Positions 36,201 through 42,355 of a DNA stretch of 64,000 bases are shown here, piece by piece (positions within the stretch are counted from its first letter, which is position 1; every line of letters starts with the position of its first letter). A program made the position numbers and the translations under genes. This DNA is from Ischnura elegans (lineage: Eukaryota; Arthropoda; Insecta; Odonata; Coenagrionidae). The notes under the pieces are model-generated. The model had not been told where the DNA came from. It searched no databases and worked only from the letters and a program-made list of their open reading frames with translations. Location: the NCBI RefSeq assembly GCF_921293095.1, contig NC_060254.1, positions 58,140,069 through 58,204,068 on the forward strand, read 5' to 3'.

Positions 36201-36398
36201 AGTTATTAGGTATTTTTTGTTAATGCATATCACGTGGTATGTAATGAGGAATAATTTGAAGTGAGTAATCAAATGTGAGAGTGTAGCAAGAACAATTCTG
36301 CTTGTTACAGGGAGAACTTTGAGCAGGCTGGAAGCAGTCACAACTCCGGTCAAATATCAACTACTGAAACATCCTGCCCTCGTTACACTGGACTTTAA
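2976..36398 (+). CDS. SNX29: Sorting nexin 29 (RUN and PX domain protein), 14 coding exons
   Basis: Membrane-associated sorting nexin with an N-terminal RUN domain and a C-terminal PX (phosphoinositide-binding) domain. Proposed join: 2976-3265, 6116-6180, 6288-6414, 7021-7148, 9209-9349, 18666-18877, 20184-20327, 22157-22250, 27677-27803, 29476-29626, 30706-30927, 32410-32536, 34357-34576, 36311-36398. This totals 2136 nt or 711 residues, somewhat shorter than the ~810 of vertebrates. RUN domain spans about 38-225, with the signature DVGRGRAWLR and then DEERAGVLPT. A basic and Ser-rich linker occupies 251-440. The coiled coil covers about 443-530 (ENELLKQQLRKYVSAVQML; VAEMHGELMEFNDRL). PX domain is about 545-675, with RRYSQF at 581-586 and FPPKRIVGNRD at 623-633. 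All junctions are GT-AG and phase-consistent. The start could also be Met3 or Met4. The family name comes from recalled similarity to vertebrate SNX29, not from a search. Confidence 0.93.
3266..3738 (+). other. SNX29 intron 1, left part
   Basis: Intronic, no coding support. A B-box-like GGGTTGGAATCCCAA near 3425 suggests a decayed tRNA-derived SINE. Confidence 0.3.
3739..5327. mobile_element. Possible hAT-like element with palindromic AATT-TGCATGAATT subterminal repeats
   Basis: Ends CAGGATA at 3739 and TATCCTG at 5327 are complementary. Near both ends the word GAATTNTGCATGAATT occurs (around 3752, 3780 and 5288). The interior includes GA-rich and GC-richer DNA (4067-5000) with no transposase that I can read. 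No target duplication was found, so the limits are tentative. Confidence 0.35.
5328..6115. other. SNX29 intron 1, right part
   Basis: AT-rich intronic DNA with no clear repeat ends or coding signal. Confidence 0.3.
6116..6180 (+). CDS. SNX29: SNX29 exon 2, 65-nt exon
   Basis: Follows the pyrimidine-rich acceptor CACTTCAG and ends CCACCAG before GTGACC. It supplies 1 nt to complete Trp97 and reads HVTEIVSSSLNLVRGSSES, then leaves 1 nt. Without it exon 1 (2 nt left) cannot join exon 3 (needs 1 nt); with it the frame is exact. It fills the RUN-domain gap before FWPYVREQL. Confidence 0.85.
6288..6414 (+). CDS. SNX29: SNX29 exon 3, RUN domain core
   Basis: Acceptor TTTTACAG, donor GAG/GTAATG. 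Encodes AFWPYVREQLTNHEKERF through DVGRGRAWLRSSLNE, the most conserved RUN-domain block of the SNX29/RUNDC group. Confidence 0.93.
6641..6838 (+). mobile_element. tRNA-derived SINE in SNX29 intron 3
   Basis: The head reads GCCGGCCTCGGTGGCGGCGG, then an A-box-like GGGTAAAG, and then GGTTCGAGTCCC, a canonical pol III B box, flanked by CGCG/CCGC T-arm pairing. A tRNA-unrelated body of about 130 bp follows and ends in repeated AATAAA units. CAAGTG occurs on both sides (6635-6641 and 6838-6843) as a possible short target duplication. It lies in the sense orientation of SNX29. Such heads are common in arthropod SINEs; the poor A box and long body argue against a true tRNA gene. Confidence 0.85.
7021..7148 (+). 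CDS. SNX29: SNX29 exon 4, RUN domain
   Basis: Acceptor TTCATCTCAG, donor CTG/GTATGC. Encodes RSLERISHSLIWPAPASLSD and then FYHSWAFIRDEERAGVLPTA, the second conserved RUN block. Confidence 0.92.
7398..7588. mobile_element. ~190-bp MITE with TGAATGATC inverted repeats
   Basis: The left end GGCTGCTATACACGGTGAAT and the right end complement each other as (C/A)TATACA(C/T)GGTGAATGATC. The interior repeats ATGATCA/TGATCAT words several times, with a palindromic centre near 7425-7452. Non-coding. Superfamily not assigned. Confidence 0.65.
7705..8017. mobile_element. piggyBac-type MITE flanked by TTAA
   Basis: TTAA then CCCTTTCGCTGCT at the left, and AGCAGCAAAAGGG then TTAA at the right. TTAA target duplication and CCC-starting ends are hallmarks of piggyBac elements. 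313 bp, non-coding; internal GCGGG(A/T)A words repeat. Confidence 0.75.
8314..8963. mobile_element. Non-autonomous mariner-type element with transposase remnant
   Basis: The ends CAGGGTTATTCTAAATTATG and its imperfect complement at 8930-8963 form long terminal inverted repeats (both continue into CCATTTTCAAAACT). The interior holds the 3' end of a transposase on the minus strand, listed separately. Outside the ends no clear TA duplication is seen. Confidence 0.7.
8514..8710 (-). pseudogene. C-terminal remnant of a Tc1/mariner-type DDE transposase
   Basis: On the minus strand an open stretch reads GYVRVAVYIPTLPTTLNDLQ and later VWDEFGYCIDVCYAANGGHI, ending EHL and a stop at 8514-8516. This matches the C-terminus of arthropod IS630/Tc/mariner DDE transposases (VW-EL-YRLDVCR--NG-HIEHL), which I know as a family pattern. 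Upstream codons hit stops, and the catalytic core is absent, so it is a deletion derivative. Confidence 0.75.
8985..9060 (+). repeat. B-box-containing SINE relic
   Basis: GGTTCAATACCAGGTTGGGA near 9027 resembles a pol III B box and T-arm. It is preceded by GATCACACTTACTTG, which could be a decayed tRNA-like head. Confidence 0.25.
9209..9349 (+). CDS. SNX29: SNX29 exon 5, end of RUN domain
   Basis: Acceptor TCCTGTAG, donor CTG/GTAAAG. Reads GLASIVFAIGIDNEAMDRPS, closing the RUN domain, then a Ser/Pro-rich linker. Confidence 0.92.
9843..10319. mobile_element. Degenerate hAT-type element
   Basis: The left end CAGGCACGTAACTAGAAATT and the right end CTCTGGCTATGTGCCTG are complementary over CAGGCAC(G/A)TA(A/G)C(T/C)AGA. 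Length and end style fit the short hAT-type repeats elsewhere in the window, but the 8-bp target duplication is no longer visible. Confidence 0.5.
11162..14447. mobile_element. Long element with AGCCGTGTCCCAA ends and TAA duplication
   Basis: AGCCGTGTCCCAA at 11162 and TTGGGACACGGCT ending at 14447 are perfect inverted ends, flanked by TAA on both sides. A 3-bp TWA target suits PIF/Harbinger-type elements, but no transposase was found, so the class is open. A second inverted pair (GTCCCAATCATAGATCTTTC at about 12314 against 14331-14363) lies inside, suggesting an inner copy or rearrangement. Interior is AT-rich and non-coding. Confidence 0.65.
13053..13268. mobile_element. Small TA-flanked MITE with GC-rich ends
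   Basis: The left arm TATGGGGGAACACGGGGCGG and the right arm CCACCCTGTTGCGCACTGG...TTCCCCTA share inverted blocks including GGGGCGGAAC and GGTAAGCG. 216 bp, non-coding. Confidence 0.55.
15598..17271. mobile_element. hAT element 3 nested in element 2
   Basis: The left end TAGAGATGTGCGAATAG pairs with the right end CTATTCGACCCATCTCTA. The perfect 8-bp duplication GTTAAAAT flanks it (15590-15597, 17272-17279). ATTCGA/TCGAAT words are densely repeated within 120 bp of each end. Between 15900 and 16500 two imperfect direct repeats of about 240 bp occur (for example CAGCTCGCGCAGGGATC near 16050 and 16337). Confidence 0.87.
15930..16500 (+). repeat. Two imperfect ~240-bp tandem copies inside hAT element 3
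   Basis: The first copy runs about 15940-16215 and the second about 16225-16495. Both contain CATTCAGCACTAGCC, CAGCTCGCGCAGGGATC, TATCGAGTTACGAGAACAAT-like text and TTCGAAGTTCCCCATTTCT in the same order. Confidence 0.7.
17272..17378. mobile_element. Right-end fragment of a CAGTGGCGTAGCCAGGA hAT-type repeat
   Basis: The text from GTTAAAATTA through CCTGGTTTTGGAT to TTCCTGGCTACGCCACTG matches the right end of the copy at 50368-50622. Its left part is missing. Confidence 0.65.
17770..18018. mobile_element. Decayed CAGTGGCGTAGCCAGGA hAT-type repeat
   Basis: GGGTAGCCAGGAATTTTG near 17774 and GCTACGCTACTG at the other end frame text such as GGTCCAAAACCAGGGGGG that corresponds, reversed, to the copy at 50368-50622. 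Confidence 0.55.
18666..18877 (+). CDS. SNX29: SNX29 exon 6, basic and Ser-rich linker
   Basis: Acceptor CTCCCTCAG, donor GAA/GTATGT. Residues 251-321. The basic patch GKRLREKRRRKPP is followed by HVISFEDD and a Ser/Gly run. The VEKKK...SFEDD arrangement matches the vertebrate SNX29 linker as I recall it. The outermost intron-5 transposon ends only about 60 bp before this exon. Confidence 0.88.
18878..20183 (+). other. SNX29 intron 6
   Basis: AT-rich intronic DNA; I see no repeat ends, coding frames or RNA genes in it. Confidence 0.4.
20184..20327 (+). CDS. SNX29: SNX29 exon 7, Ser-rich linker
   Basis: Acceptor ACATTGCAG, donor GAG/GTGACT. A phase 0 exon of exactly 48 codons, beginning EWSLGAGSSGSVHRVPRLSV and ending PILSSHSE. 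A longer overlapping open frame beginning upstream at 20089 is out of frame with this product. Confidence 0.82.
20490..20745. repeat. GC-rich imperfect hairpin in intron 7
   Basis: GCCGGCTGCCATTCACAG (about 20638) is complementary to CTGTGAATGGCGGCTGG (about 20718), making a hairpin of about 100 nt. Next to it ACGGTGC...GCACCGT words repeat in both orientations. Base composition differs from the surrounding intron, which suggests a fold-back insertion. Confidence 0.5.
21652..22108. mobile_element. hAT element 4 (MITE), immediately upstream of SNX29 exon 8
   Basis: TAAGGATGAGTCGGTTTTT at the left and AACCAGCCCATCTCCA at the right are imperfect inverted ends. ATTATGTG (21644-21651) and GTTATGTG (22109-22116) form the 8-bp duplication with one mismatch. 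CCGGTT/AACCGG words repeat near both ends. Shared internal text with hAT element 1 (near 14465-14600) shows it is a relative. 457 bp. Confidence 0.8.
22157..22250 (+). CDS. SNX29: SNX29 exon 8, linker
   Basis: Acceptor TTGTTGCAG, donor CGG/GTGAGT. Reads DMEVATAALLATLHLTQSGV and an acidic/Pro tail. A hAT insertion ends 48 bp before the acceptor junction. Confidence 0.82.
22251..23735 (+). other. SNX29 intron 8, left part
   Basis: No gene seen. GGAGCCCAAACTCTAATGAC (from 23665) to GTGGGCAGCAACTTG near 23712 is a copy of a dispersed repeat also found at 27461-27518 and, reversed, at 33340-33400. Confidence 0.35.
24610..26430 (-). pseudogene. piggyBac transposase pseudogene (DDE_Tnp_1_7 family), split by an insertion
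   Basis: Read from right to left. An acidic N-terminal piece (KIDSDEKEDGCHIAAHD) lies near 26330-26410. A middle piece containing FEFLNSIFLLARANKTEW lies at 25476-25688. The core block DEQLIPFQRRCSYRQYLPSN is near 25300, and the C-terminal block (EGGLATLDKIGCTYHTNRNI, RRWSMAIFFHL) is at 24610-24852. The order and motifs are those of piggyBac transposases. Stops and frame changes separate the blocks, and the element at 25691-26146 interrupts the N-terminal region. It cannot make a full protein. Confidence 0.85.
25691..26146. mobile_element. pogo/Tigger-type MITE inside the piggyBac transposase
   Basis: A perfect 24-bp inverted end pair begins TACAGGCATCCCCCGAGTTA and is completed by CGTA, with TA as target. 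CAGGCAT(C/A)CC-type ends rich in ACGTAA words are typical of pogo/Tigger non-autonomous elements. 456 bp, non-coding. Confidence 0.85.
27677..27803 (+). CDS. SNX29: SNX29 exon 9, acidic linker
   Basis: Acceptor TTTCTCTAG, donor AAG/GTAACC. A Glu-rich segment (EQEVKEEVVEAQEMTEEAEV) ending GCSYAALVR. The split AG+G Arg codon joins exon 10. Confidence 0.85.
27897..28310. repeat. GC-rich repeat-like block in intron 9
   Basis: Much richer in GC than the surrounding intron. GTGTGAGTCGAGTCCCC near 28155 resembles a pol III B box, and GTGGTGGCTCAGAAG near 27901 resembles a tRNA-type SINE head, so it may be one or two SINE-like units. No coding support. Confidence 0.35.
28366..29236. mobile_element. 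piggyBac-type non-autonomous element flanked by TTAA
   Basis: TTAACCCTTTCCCTACTAAT at the left and TTTCTCGAAAGGGTTAA at the right. The TTAA flanks and the CCCTTTC end relate it to the MITE at 7705-8017. 871 bp, non-coding, including a short duplication of CTTGGAGTCTTAG near 29020-29060. Confidence 0.65.
29476..29626 (+). CDS. SNX29: SNX29 exon 10, coiled coil
   Basis: Acceptor CATTTGCAG, donor CAG/GTGAGT. Reads RENELLKQQLRKYVSAVQML and later EYEQKLVQ. The heptad-like pattern and the sequence KYVxAVQML are typical of SNX29 coiled coils. Confidence 0.92.
30107..30577. repeat. Fold-back repeat with two interleaved inverted pairs
   Basis: Arm A (about 30109-30243: GGCCTATCTTT, AGGGCTGAGACT, ACGTCAGCCTAC, AAAATGTAAAACTTCCG) is complemented by arm A' (about 30365-30502). 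Segment B (about 30294-30359: TCAATTTCTA, CTTTGTAATCAG, AAAGTTTTATCTTTTAT) is complemented by B' (about 30511-30577). B lies between A and A', while B' lies outside. Non-coding, in intron 10. Confidence 0.75.
30706..30927 (+). CDS. SNX29: SNX29 exon 11, coiled coil and start of PX domain
   Basis: Acceptor GGCTTATAG, donor CAG/GTGTGT. A phase 0 exon of 74 codons beginning VAEMHGELMEFNDRLQRTLR. The PX domain opens at about VWVPSAFL and reaches LHHVYQ. Confidence 0.93.
31530..31865. repeat. Possible decayed transposon fragment in intron 11
   Basis: AAGGGGGGACCCAAAAATAACC (near 31553) resembles mariner-related text around the WFLGPPLF reading on the minus strand. An 86-codon minus frame covers it but ends are not defined. 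Weak. Confidence 0.25.
32410..32536 (+). CDS. SNX29: SNX29 exon 12, PX domain core
   Basis: Acceptor TTCTTTCAG, donor GAG/GTCAGA. Encodes VYVRVGSDEWNIYRRYSQFH. The RRYxxF motif supplies the Arg and Tyr that contact phosphoinositide in PX domains. Confidence 0.94.
32878..32985 (+). repeat. tRNA-derived SINE relic
   Basis: TCGGTAGTTTGACTCACTAA...GAGATCCAGGTTTGAATTCC has an A-box-like start, a B-box-like GGTTTGAATTCC and D-arm/T-arm spacing of a tRNA-like head. The body is AT-rich. Confidence 0.4.
33013..33245. mobile_element. hAT-type MITE, CATGGGCGTACCC/CAAGGGC family
   Basis: CATGGGCATACCCAGCGAGG at the left and CCTGGGCAGGCCCTTG at the right. GTGATGAC and CAGGTGAC flank it (5 of 8 equal). 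It corresponds to the copies at 43297, 50058 and 59224. Confidence 0.7.
34357..34576 (+). CDS. SNX29: SNX29 exon 13, end of PX domain
   Basis: Acceptor ATGTTTCAG, donor TGG/GTAACT. Contains FPPKRIVGNRDASFVEERRR, the Pro-rich membrane loop and the second basic site of the PX fold, and ends LVKAVPFFG. Confidence 0.93.
34712..35297. mobile_element. pogo/Tigger-type MITE in intron 13
   Basis: TA followed by CAGTGAAACCTCGATATAAC at the left; TTTAACGAGGTTCCACTG followed by TA at the right. Subterminal repeats of CGCTATAGCG/CTCGTAATAGCG type. Ends and TA target fit pogo/Tigger. 586 bp. Confidence 0.8.
35298..36310 (+). other. SNX29 intron 13, remainder
   Basis: AT-rich intronic DNA without recognisable genes or element ends. 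Confidence 0.4.
36311..36398 (+). CDS. SNX29: SNX29 exon 14, C-terminal exon with stop
   Basis: Acceptor TTGTTACAG. Completes Gly683, then reads 28 codons starting ENFEQAGSSHNSG and ending PRYTGL before TAA. The tail is not conserved with vertebrates as far as I recall, so this exon rests on phase and splice site. Confidence 0.7.
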
Positions 36399-37770
36399 AT
36401 GACATCTTAACTAAAGGGCCTGTGTAACTAATTATTAATTAGACTGAAGAGTTGATGTATGCAGAAAAAATGAACCATTCTTGGTGAGTATTGACACTTG
36501 TTAATTTCTTCCAGTTCATGAAATCAGTCTTTTCCTTGATACATTTAAGGTGTAAGCACACCTGATTTTATTGCTGTTTGAGACTTGGTTTTACTGTTTT
36601 GGTGCAGCATAAATCTGGAAAATTAATGTCTTCAAGGATGGGAAAAAATGGAAGGCTCACCAAATGTCTTCGTTGTTTAATTCCTGCCCTGACTCAATCT
36701 TTTTTCAATGCTTGTCATTCTTATCACAAAGAAATCAAGTAGTTTCCAATGTCAAAAAATAAAAAATCTAAAATTATGACCTGGGTGTCATGCATTAAAG
36801 CATAGCTTGACCTGACAGTGCTGTGATTTGCAAAACTAGGGTTTAATAACAATTTTTATTGTATGTTTATAGATGTGTACATTATTTTGCTAGGTTTTAA
36901 TCCATAGCCTTCATTTTTCAGTACATGAAAAGTTTTGGAACTGGTTATTGCAAAAGTTATTTCGATATCAAATCTTTTTGGCTTTGGTTCTGATTCTATG
37001 CTCAAAAACTAGGGGACTGAGAATCTAACTGACTGATCCCTAATGTAAACTACACCACATTCACTCTCACGACATTGAGCCCAGAAAATAGCCTAGAGCT
37101 GACCTTCAGAATGCCATCAGCATTGCAGGGTTTTACTTGATTGGGAACTCAAGCTGCCTATGTTAAAAATGAATTAAAATTCTTTGTTATACATCTCTAA
37201 TTACTACGTGTTATTTCTGTGTTTCATGCGCCCTTTCGTCTGCCATTCAAGAGAGATCAGTCATCTATGAAAACCAGCATACCCTCAATTGCCAAGCAGT
37301 TTAATAGTGGTTCAACTGTTAGTTACTCATCTATATTTTATTCATTTTAATTGTTGAAATTTCTTTATTCTTTATACTTTGTTGGTCCCTTAAAGACATG
37401 AAAAAAGGAATGAGAGCATCATATGTGATGTTTTTGCTGTAGAGAATTGTAAATGGCTTCTACCTCAGTTACGTGATCTGACATATGATTAAGTACCAAC
37501 TGCATTCCGTACCAAATATGTTGAACTTTAATTAATTTTTTCCTTATGAGTTTGTTAATATTTTGGAGAGAGTGTGAATAATGGTTGTTGTATAAATTTT
37601 AAATGTAAATATATAAATATATACATAAATATATTTTTAGCATAATAGATGCATATGTTAGGCATTCCATTTATAGCTTAATGCATTTAACAAGGGATGC
37701 AATTGATGCATTCATTCTCATGAATTATCTGTATTATTTATTGTAATAAAGTGCATAAAATGTTGGCCCA
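36399..37770 (+). other. Probable SNX29 3' UTR with polyadenylation signal
   Basis: AT-rich non-coding DNA after the stop with no transposon ends that I recognise. The first good AATAAA is at 37745-37750. The UTR length is inferred. Confidence 0.4.
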
Positions 37771-38779
37771 TATTACTCACCAGTGTTATTTTCTGCTACG
37801 TACTTGCATTGGGTATGCTAGGCATAGTACATACTGGACTACCTAATACATATTGACATTTAAGGATGGAAGGAAAAGATACAATCAATAAAAATGATCA
37901 CCATGTTTATTTTCAACTGAATATAATGAAAAAATAAGAAAATACAGAAATTACAGTATTCTTGTGCATTAAAATGCATATTCATTTCAGACTCCACATA
38001 AAAACATTCCGCATAATATGTGGTGGAACTGGTAATGAAACCCAGTTCTGTATACATACATAGCTGTCTTTTGAGTTCCTGGTTCTGCTTTATATGGCAT
38101 CAAGGTTTTATAGCGACTCTGTTGTCCAATCCTCCTTTCAAGTTTCTCTATGCCGTGTCTTTGGCTATCTCCCTTCTCCTTGAGTTAGGTGGTTTTCTTC
38201 TCTTACTAATGACATACGGTTTCCAATCAGTGATGATGTGAGGCAGTTTTCTTTCTCCAGCCATCCTTGGAATATCTATGTACTACAGCAGTTGTTTAGA
38301 CTTAATTTCTTACAGTGGATAAGAAACCCTAGGGCGGGCTCGCAGGTTACACTTCTGGGGGCAGGGTCTGGAAGCGTTAGCTTATCACCTCTGCACCTCA
38401 GAAGGGGGAGGACTGGTAGGAAAAAAGGAAGGAGGCGCCGCTGCGATAGGACCCCGATGACGCCTCCTGGGAGGGGATAGGGAAGGAAGGGAAGGGACGA
38501 GGAATCCCGCACCGTCACAAAGGCGGGCAGGTCCTACCATCAGCGAAACCAGGCAAAGCCATTAATGTGCCAGCGACTTTAGAGGATTTTCCTATTAGGA
38601 AACTTAATTTCATACAGGGTTGATATTTTAAAAAAAATCATACAGGGTTGATATTTTTTTTATTTCTCAAATTTTCTCATTTTGTACTCGAGGCTGGTTT
38701 AAAGCAAAGTACACGGCCGTGCATGAGGCCAAGTAAGAGGGGGCACCTAATCGCTCAGTCCAATAAGTAGATATGTGTA
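37771..38779. other. Intergenic, with a GC-rich block at 38320-38560
   Basis: AT-rich except for the block near 38320-38560 (GGGCGGGCTCGCAGG, GGAGGCGCCGCTGCG, CGGGCAGGTCCTACC), which has no clear inverted ends or coding support. Possibly a SINE-like or hAT-type fragment. Confidence 0.3.
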
Positions 38780-39410
38780 TACAGCAGATTCCCGGTTATC
38801 CGGCTGCGGTTTATCCGGGTTGCGGATTATCTGTGCATGATTTTTACTTTCACCCTATTTTTTCCACGATCTTTGTGAAAAAATAAAATCGAATGCAAAA
38901 TCATCGGAATTACTGCACTAATGCTAGGATAAACCGGGCTTATTACCATATTTCTCCAATTATAGTCCCCCTCACAATATATTTTCCCCCCCCCCCCCCT
39001 TAATTTTGAGGCTTCAGTTTCGGGAAAAGTTAAAAAAATGCGTTTGAATATTGTCCACCCCTTTACTTTTTCCAGGGGCATTTTTGGAAAAAAGGGGGGA
39101 GTATATTCAGACATATACTGTGTTTCAATTAGAATCAAATATAAAATGGAAGCAATCGCGCGCTTCCTGTTTTCCAAGCCTTGCGACCGCACTCTGCTAA
39201 AAAGATCGCTAACTGGCGAAGAAAGCTCTAATTGAGCCGGGAAGCACTCTAAAATTACAGAATAACTGTATAAGTAGTAATATATTGTATGTTTTAGGTA
39301 AATTATGAGCATTGCAAGACATTTAAGTGAAAGTTTGGGTTATCCGTGTTTTCCGATTATTCGTGCCGTCTCTCCCCATCATTACCCCGGATAATCGGGA
39401 GTGTACTGTA
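38780..39410. mobile_element. pogo/Tigger-type MITE
   Basis: TA, then CAGCAGATTCCCGGTTATCC at the left; GGATAATCGGGAGTGTACTG then TA at the right. GGTTATCCGG-like words recur inside both ends. 631 bp. A 161-codon minus frame crosses it but shows no family features. Confidence 0.8.
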
Positions 39411-39501
39411 CATGTATATGTAATTGGTTTTTAAGCTCTGAAAATATCACATTCAATTTATAAGAGCGAGCACATTTTATGTTCATGCTGATATATACCT
39501 A

Positions 39502-42225
39502 GTTATGGATATGGATGGATAGGACCCCGGAGTATCTTTTTGTCGACATCATCAGCCCAAATACTTTAAAGCTATTATTATGTGTTGTTTATCGTCCTCC
39601 CAAAATTGGGTTCATGAGTGTTTTCGAAAACGACCTTCTTCGTTTTCTTCCCACCTACAACAACGTTGTGATAACTGGAGATTTTAACTCTGATCTCCTC
39701 CAAGTCAAATCTGATAGTCAGTATATTAGGAATTTTACCTTGTGTAACAATCTTCATTTAGTTCCGTTTACTGCTACTCATCATACAGCAACCAGTCATA
39801 CTTTACTCGATCTGTTTATTGTTGATGACCCTGATAAGGTGATCTCATACTCTCAAATGCCTGTCCCCTTTTTGTCAGCTCATGATCTCATTCACATTTC
39901 CTATCGATTTAAACTCTATACCACACCCCCAAAGCCTTTTAAATTCCGTAAACTTAAAAACTTTGACGAATGTATTTTCCAGAATGAACTTGCGGCTTTG
40001 GATTGGAGCGATATCTTTAAGTCCGACTGTATTGACCTTAAGGTCGATTGCTTTAATTCTCATTTACTGAAATGTATCAATGCTCTGGCACCTCTAGTGA
40101 CGTGCTATCCTAAGCGCGTTCACGCTCCGTGGTTTAATGAAGAAATCCGTAATCTAATAAGCGAACGTAATCATCTTCGTAGAATATATATTCGCACCAG
40201 AAAGCCTGCAGACTTCCAATCATTTAAGGATTATCGCAATATGGTCAAAGCCCACATAACGGAAGTCAAACACCATTACTATACATCAAAACTCTCGAAA
40301 CTCGGTGACCAAAAGTCCATATGGCGTGAATTGAGGAACCTCGGATTAGTACGTCAGCGTTCCAATGCCCTGCCAGGTCATATTGACATTGATCAAATAA
40401 ATCAATTTTTTACCTCTCTGTCGACTAGTACCAGCGACACTGCAACAGATGCACCGACCATTGACGACCTTCATGTTCCGTTTGATGCCAATAATTTCTT
40501 TTTTCAACACATCACTCCGGATGTTGCCCTGAAGCACCTTAAGAAGACGAAATCTAATTCCCCAGGTCATGATAATATTTCTATTATGTTTGTTCATAAA
40601 GCCACTCAGTTCCTACTTCCATTTATCCTTGAAATCTTTAATTATTCCTTATCCTACGCACGATTTCCAGCTGCCTGGAAAAAAGGACTTATCACGCCCG
40701 TCAGAAAGGTCAACAAGCCCGAAAACCCATCTGATTTCAGGCCCATTTCTATTCTTTGTGCCCTCTCTAAAACACTGGAGAGGATTGTGCACTCTCAAGT
40801 CATGGAATTTCTAACATCATCTGGTAAACTAGACCCTTACCAATCTGGCTTCCGCAAGGGTTTTAGCACACAGACTGCCCTGATTAAAGTCACTAACGAT
40901 ATTCGTCTCGCCACCGACAAGAAATTGGTAACCATTATGGTTCTATTCGATTTTAGTAAGGCCTTTGATCGAGTCAATCACGTAGTTCTCTTACGCAAAT
41001 TAAAGTCCCTCGATTTTTCCAGCTCTGCCCTAAACTGGTTTAACTCCTACTTGACGGGCAGAAGTCAAGCTGTCAAGGGCTCAGGTGACGAGTTATCCCC
41101 ATGGCTCCTGATTTCATGCGGCGTACCTCAAGGATCCGTCCTTGGACCTCTCCTCTTTACTTTGTACACCCTGGACCTGGCTAAGTCCATTAGTCACGCC
41201 AACTATATGCTCTATGCTGATGATCTGCAAATCTATATTCACTGCTCTCGTGACGAACTTCCGTTTTTTATCGAAACTATTAACAGTGATATTAGCTCCA
41301 TCATCTCTTGGGCCAATACCAACTGCCTACAATTAAACCCCTTAAAAACTCAAGCAATCATTTTCGGAAATTCAAGACTTTTAAATAGCATCCATCATGA
41401 TAGTCTTCCACCTATTCGTGTTCACACGAGCATTGTTAAATTCAAAAAAACTGTTCGATACCTTGGAATCACTCTTTCCACTACTTTAAATTGGGATCAG
41501 CATGTATTGGAAATGTGCAATAAGGGAAATAAAATTCTCTATGTATTGAAACTTCAAAAGAAAAATTTACCTGTCCACACGAGAATAGCACTTGTAACCT
41601 CTTTGATTTTTCCAATTATGGATTATTGTATACTAGTGTATTGTGATTTAACAAATGTTCTTGAAATACGTGTCCAGCGACTAATTAATAGCTGCATTAG
41701 ATTTATATTCGACCTTCGCAGAGACGATCATGTTTCTGAGCACTTTGTTGCCTTGAAATGGCTGCCTACTGGCTCCCGAAGGAAGTACTTCCTGGGGTCT
41801 CTTCTGTTCTCCCTATTTCGCACTCAAACGCCTGAATACCTGTATAACTTATTTACTTACAGGACTAGTGTTTCCCTCCGAAGAACCCGGTCAGACCTTA
41901 ACCTTCTCCATATACCCCAAGCCCGTACCAACGTATACCTAAATTCCTTCCAGATCACTGCTTCTAAGTTTTGGAATTCATTACCCCCCTTAATAAAACG
42001 CTCCTCCACCCCGGAATCTTTCAAGAGTAAACTGTATGAATATTTAAAACAGTAAATGTATTGTTTTGAGTTGTACAAATCATTGTGTTGATTAATTTTG
42101 CTTATGTTGCTTATGTTGCGATATTTCATAATTATTGTATTTTTGAGCAGAATGTTTAATTGTATTTAGGTTTTTTGCTCTTATGGGTTTCCCAGAGCAT
42201 CAATAAAGCATTCATTCATTCATTC
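39502..42225 (+). mobile_element. 5'-truncated CR1/Jockey-type non-LTR retrotransposon
   Basis: The 3' end carries AATAAAG and a (CATT)n tail (42209-42225). ATACCTA at 39495-39501 and 42226-42232 is a likely 7-bp target duplication. The 5' end is cut inside the endonuclease region, as expected for incomplete reverse transcription. Its ORF is intact for 846 codons, so the insertion is probably young. Confidence 0.85.
39515..42055 (+). CDS. Retrotransposon ORF2: partial endonuclease plus reverse transcriptase
   Basis: Protein of the retrotransposon that nicks target DNA and copies the element RNA. Residues 1-150 are the C-terminal half of an apurinic-type endonuclease (CVVYRPP, VVITGDFNSD, LLDLFIVDD). 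The N-terminal half is missing, so endonuclease activity is unlikely. The reverse transcriptase occupies about 330-640: DFRPISILCALSKTLERI, then QSGFRKGFST, motif A VLFDFSKAFDRVNH, motif B PQGSVLGPLLF and motif C YADDLQIY with the catalytic Asp pair. The C-terminal part ends with the LINE-type block FWNSLPPLIKRSSTPESFKS. No RNase H domain is seen. The ATG at 39515 is merely the first Met after the truncation; an in-frame TAG lies at 39500-39502. The clade (CR1 or another Jockey-superfamily branch) is inferred from motifs and the (CATT)n tail. Confidence 0.92.
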   Translation: MDRTPEYLFVDIISPNTLKLLLCVVYRPPKIGFMSVFENDLLRFLPTYNNVVITGDFNSDLLQVKSDSQYIRNFTLCNNLHLVPFTATHHTATSHTLLDLFIVDDPDKVISYSQMPVPFLSAHDLIHISYRFKLYTTPPKPFKFRKLKNFDECIFQNELAALDWSDIFKSDCIDLKVDCFNSHLLKCINALAPLVTCYPKRVHAPWFNEEIRNLISERNHLRRIYIRTRKPADFQSFKDYRNMVKAHITEVKHHYYTSKLSKLGDQKSIWRELRNLGLVRQRSNALPGHIDIDQINQFFTSLSTSTSDTATDAPTIDDLHVPFDANNFFFQHITPDVALKHLKKTKSNSPGHDNISIMFVHKATQFLLPFILEIFNYSLSYARFPAAWKKGLITPVRKVNKPENPSDFRPISILCALSKTLERIVHSQVMEFLTSSGKLDPYQSGFRKGFSTQTALIKVTNDIRLATDKKLVTIMVLFDFSKAFDRVNHVVLLRKLKSLDFSSSALNWFNSYLTGRSQAVKGSGDELSPWLLISCGVPQGSVLGPLLFTLYTLDLAKSISHANYMLYADDLQIYIHCSRDELPFFIETINSDISSIISWANTNCLQLNPLKTQAIIFGNSRLLNSIHHDSLPPIRVHTSIVKFKKTVRYLGITLSTTLNWDQHVLEMCNKGNKILYVLKLQKKNLPVHTRIALVTSLIFPIMDYCILVYCDLTNVLEIRVQRLINSCIRFIFDLRRDDHVSEHFVALKWLPTGSRRKYFLGSLLFSLFRTQTPEYLYNLFTYRTSVSLRRTRSDLNLLHIPQARTNVYLNSFQITASKFWNSLPPLIKRSSTPESFKSKLYEYLKQ

Positions 42226-42355
42226 ATACCTATACACTGTCTCCCGAATGACGTAGACATGGTTGAAAAGCAACAGGGGGGTTGACTTCTGAAAAATGTC
42301 TCTTTTAAATTAACTCCACGTTCAGAAAGGTTAGAAGCCCCGATCGTTCTGCTAA

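Noticed and set aside
38827..39312. 161-codon minus frame
   Set aside because: It lies wholly inside a TA-flanked pogo/Tigger-type MITE, has low-complexity composition and no transposase motif.
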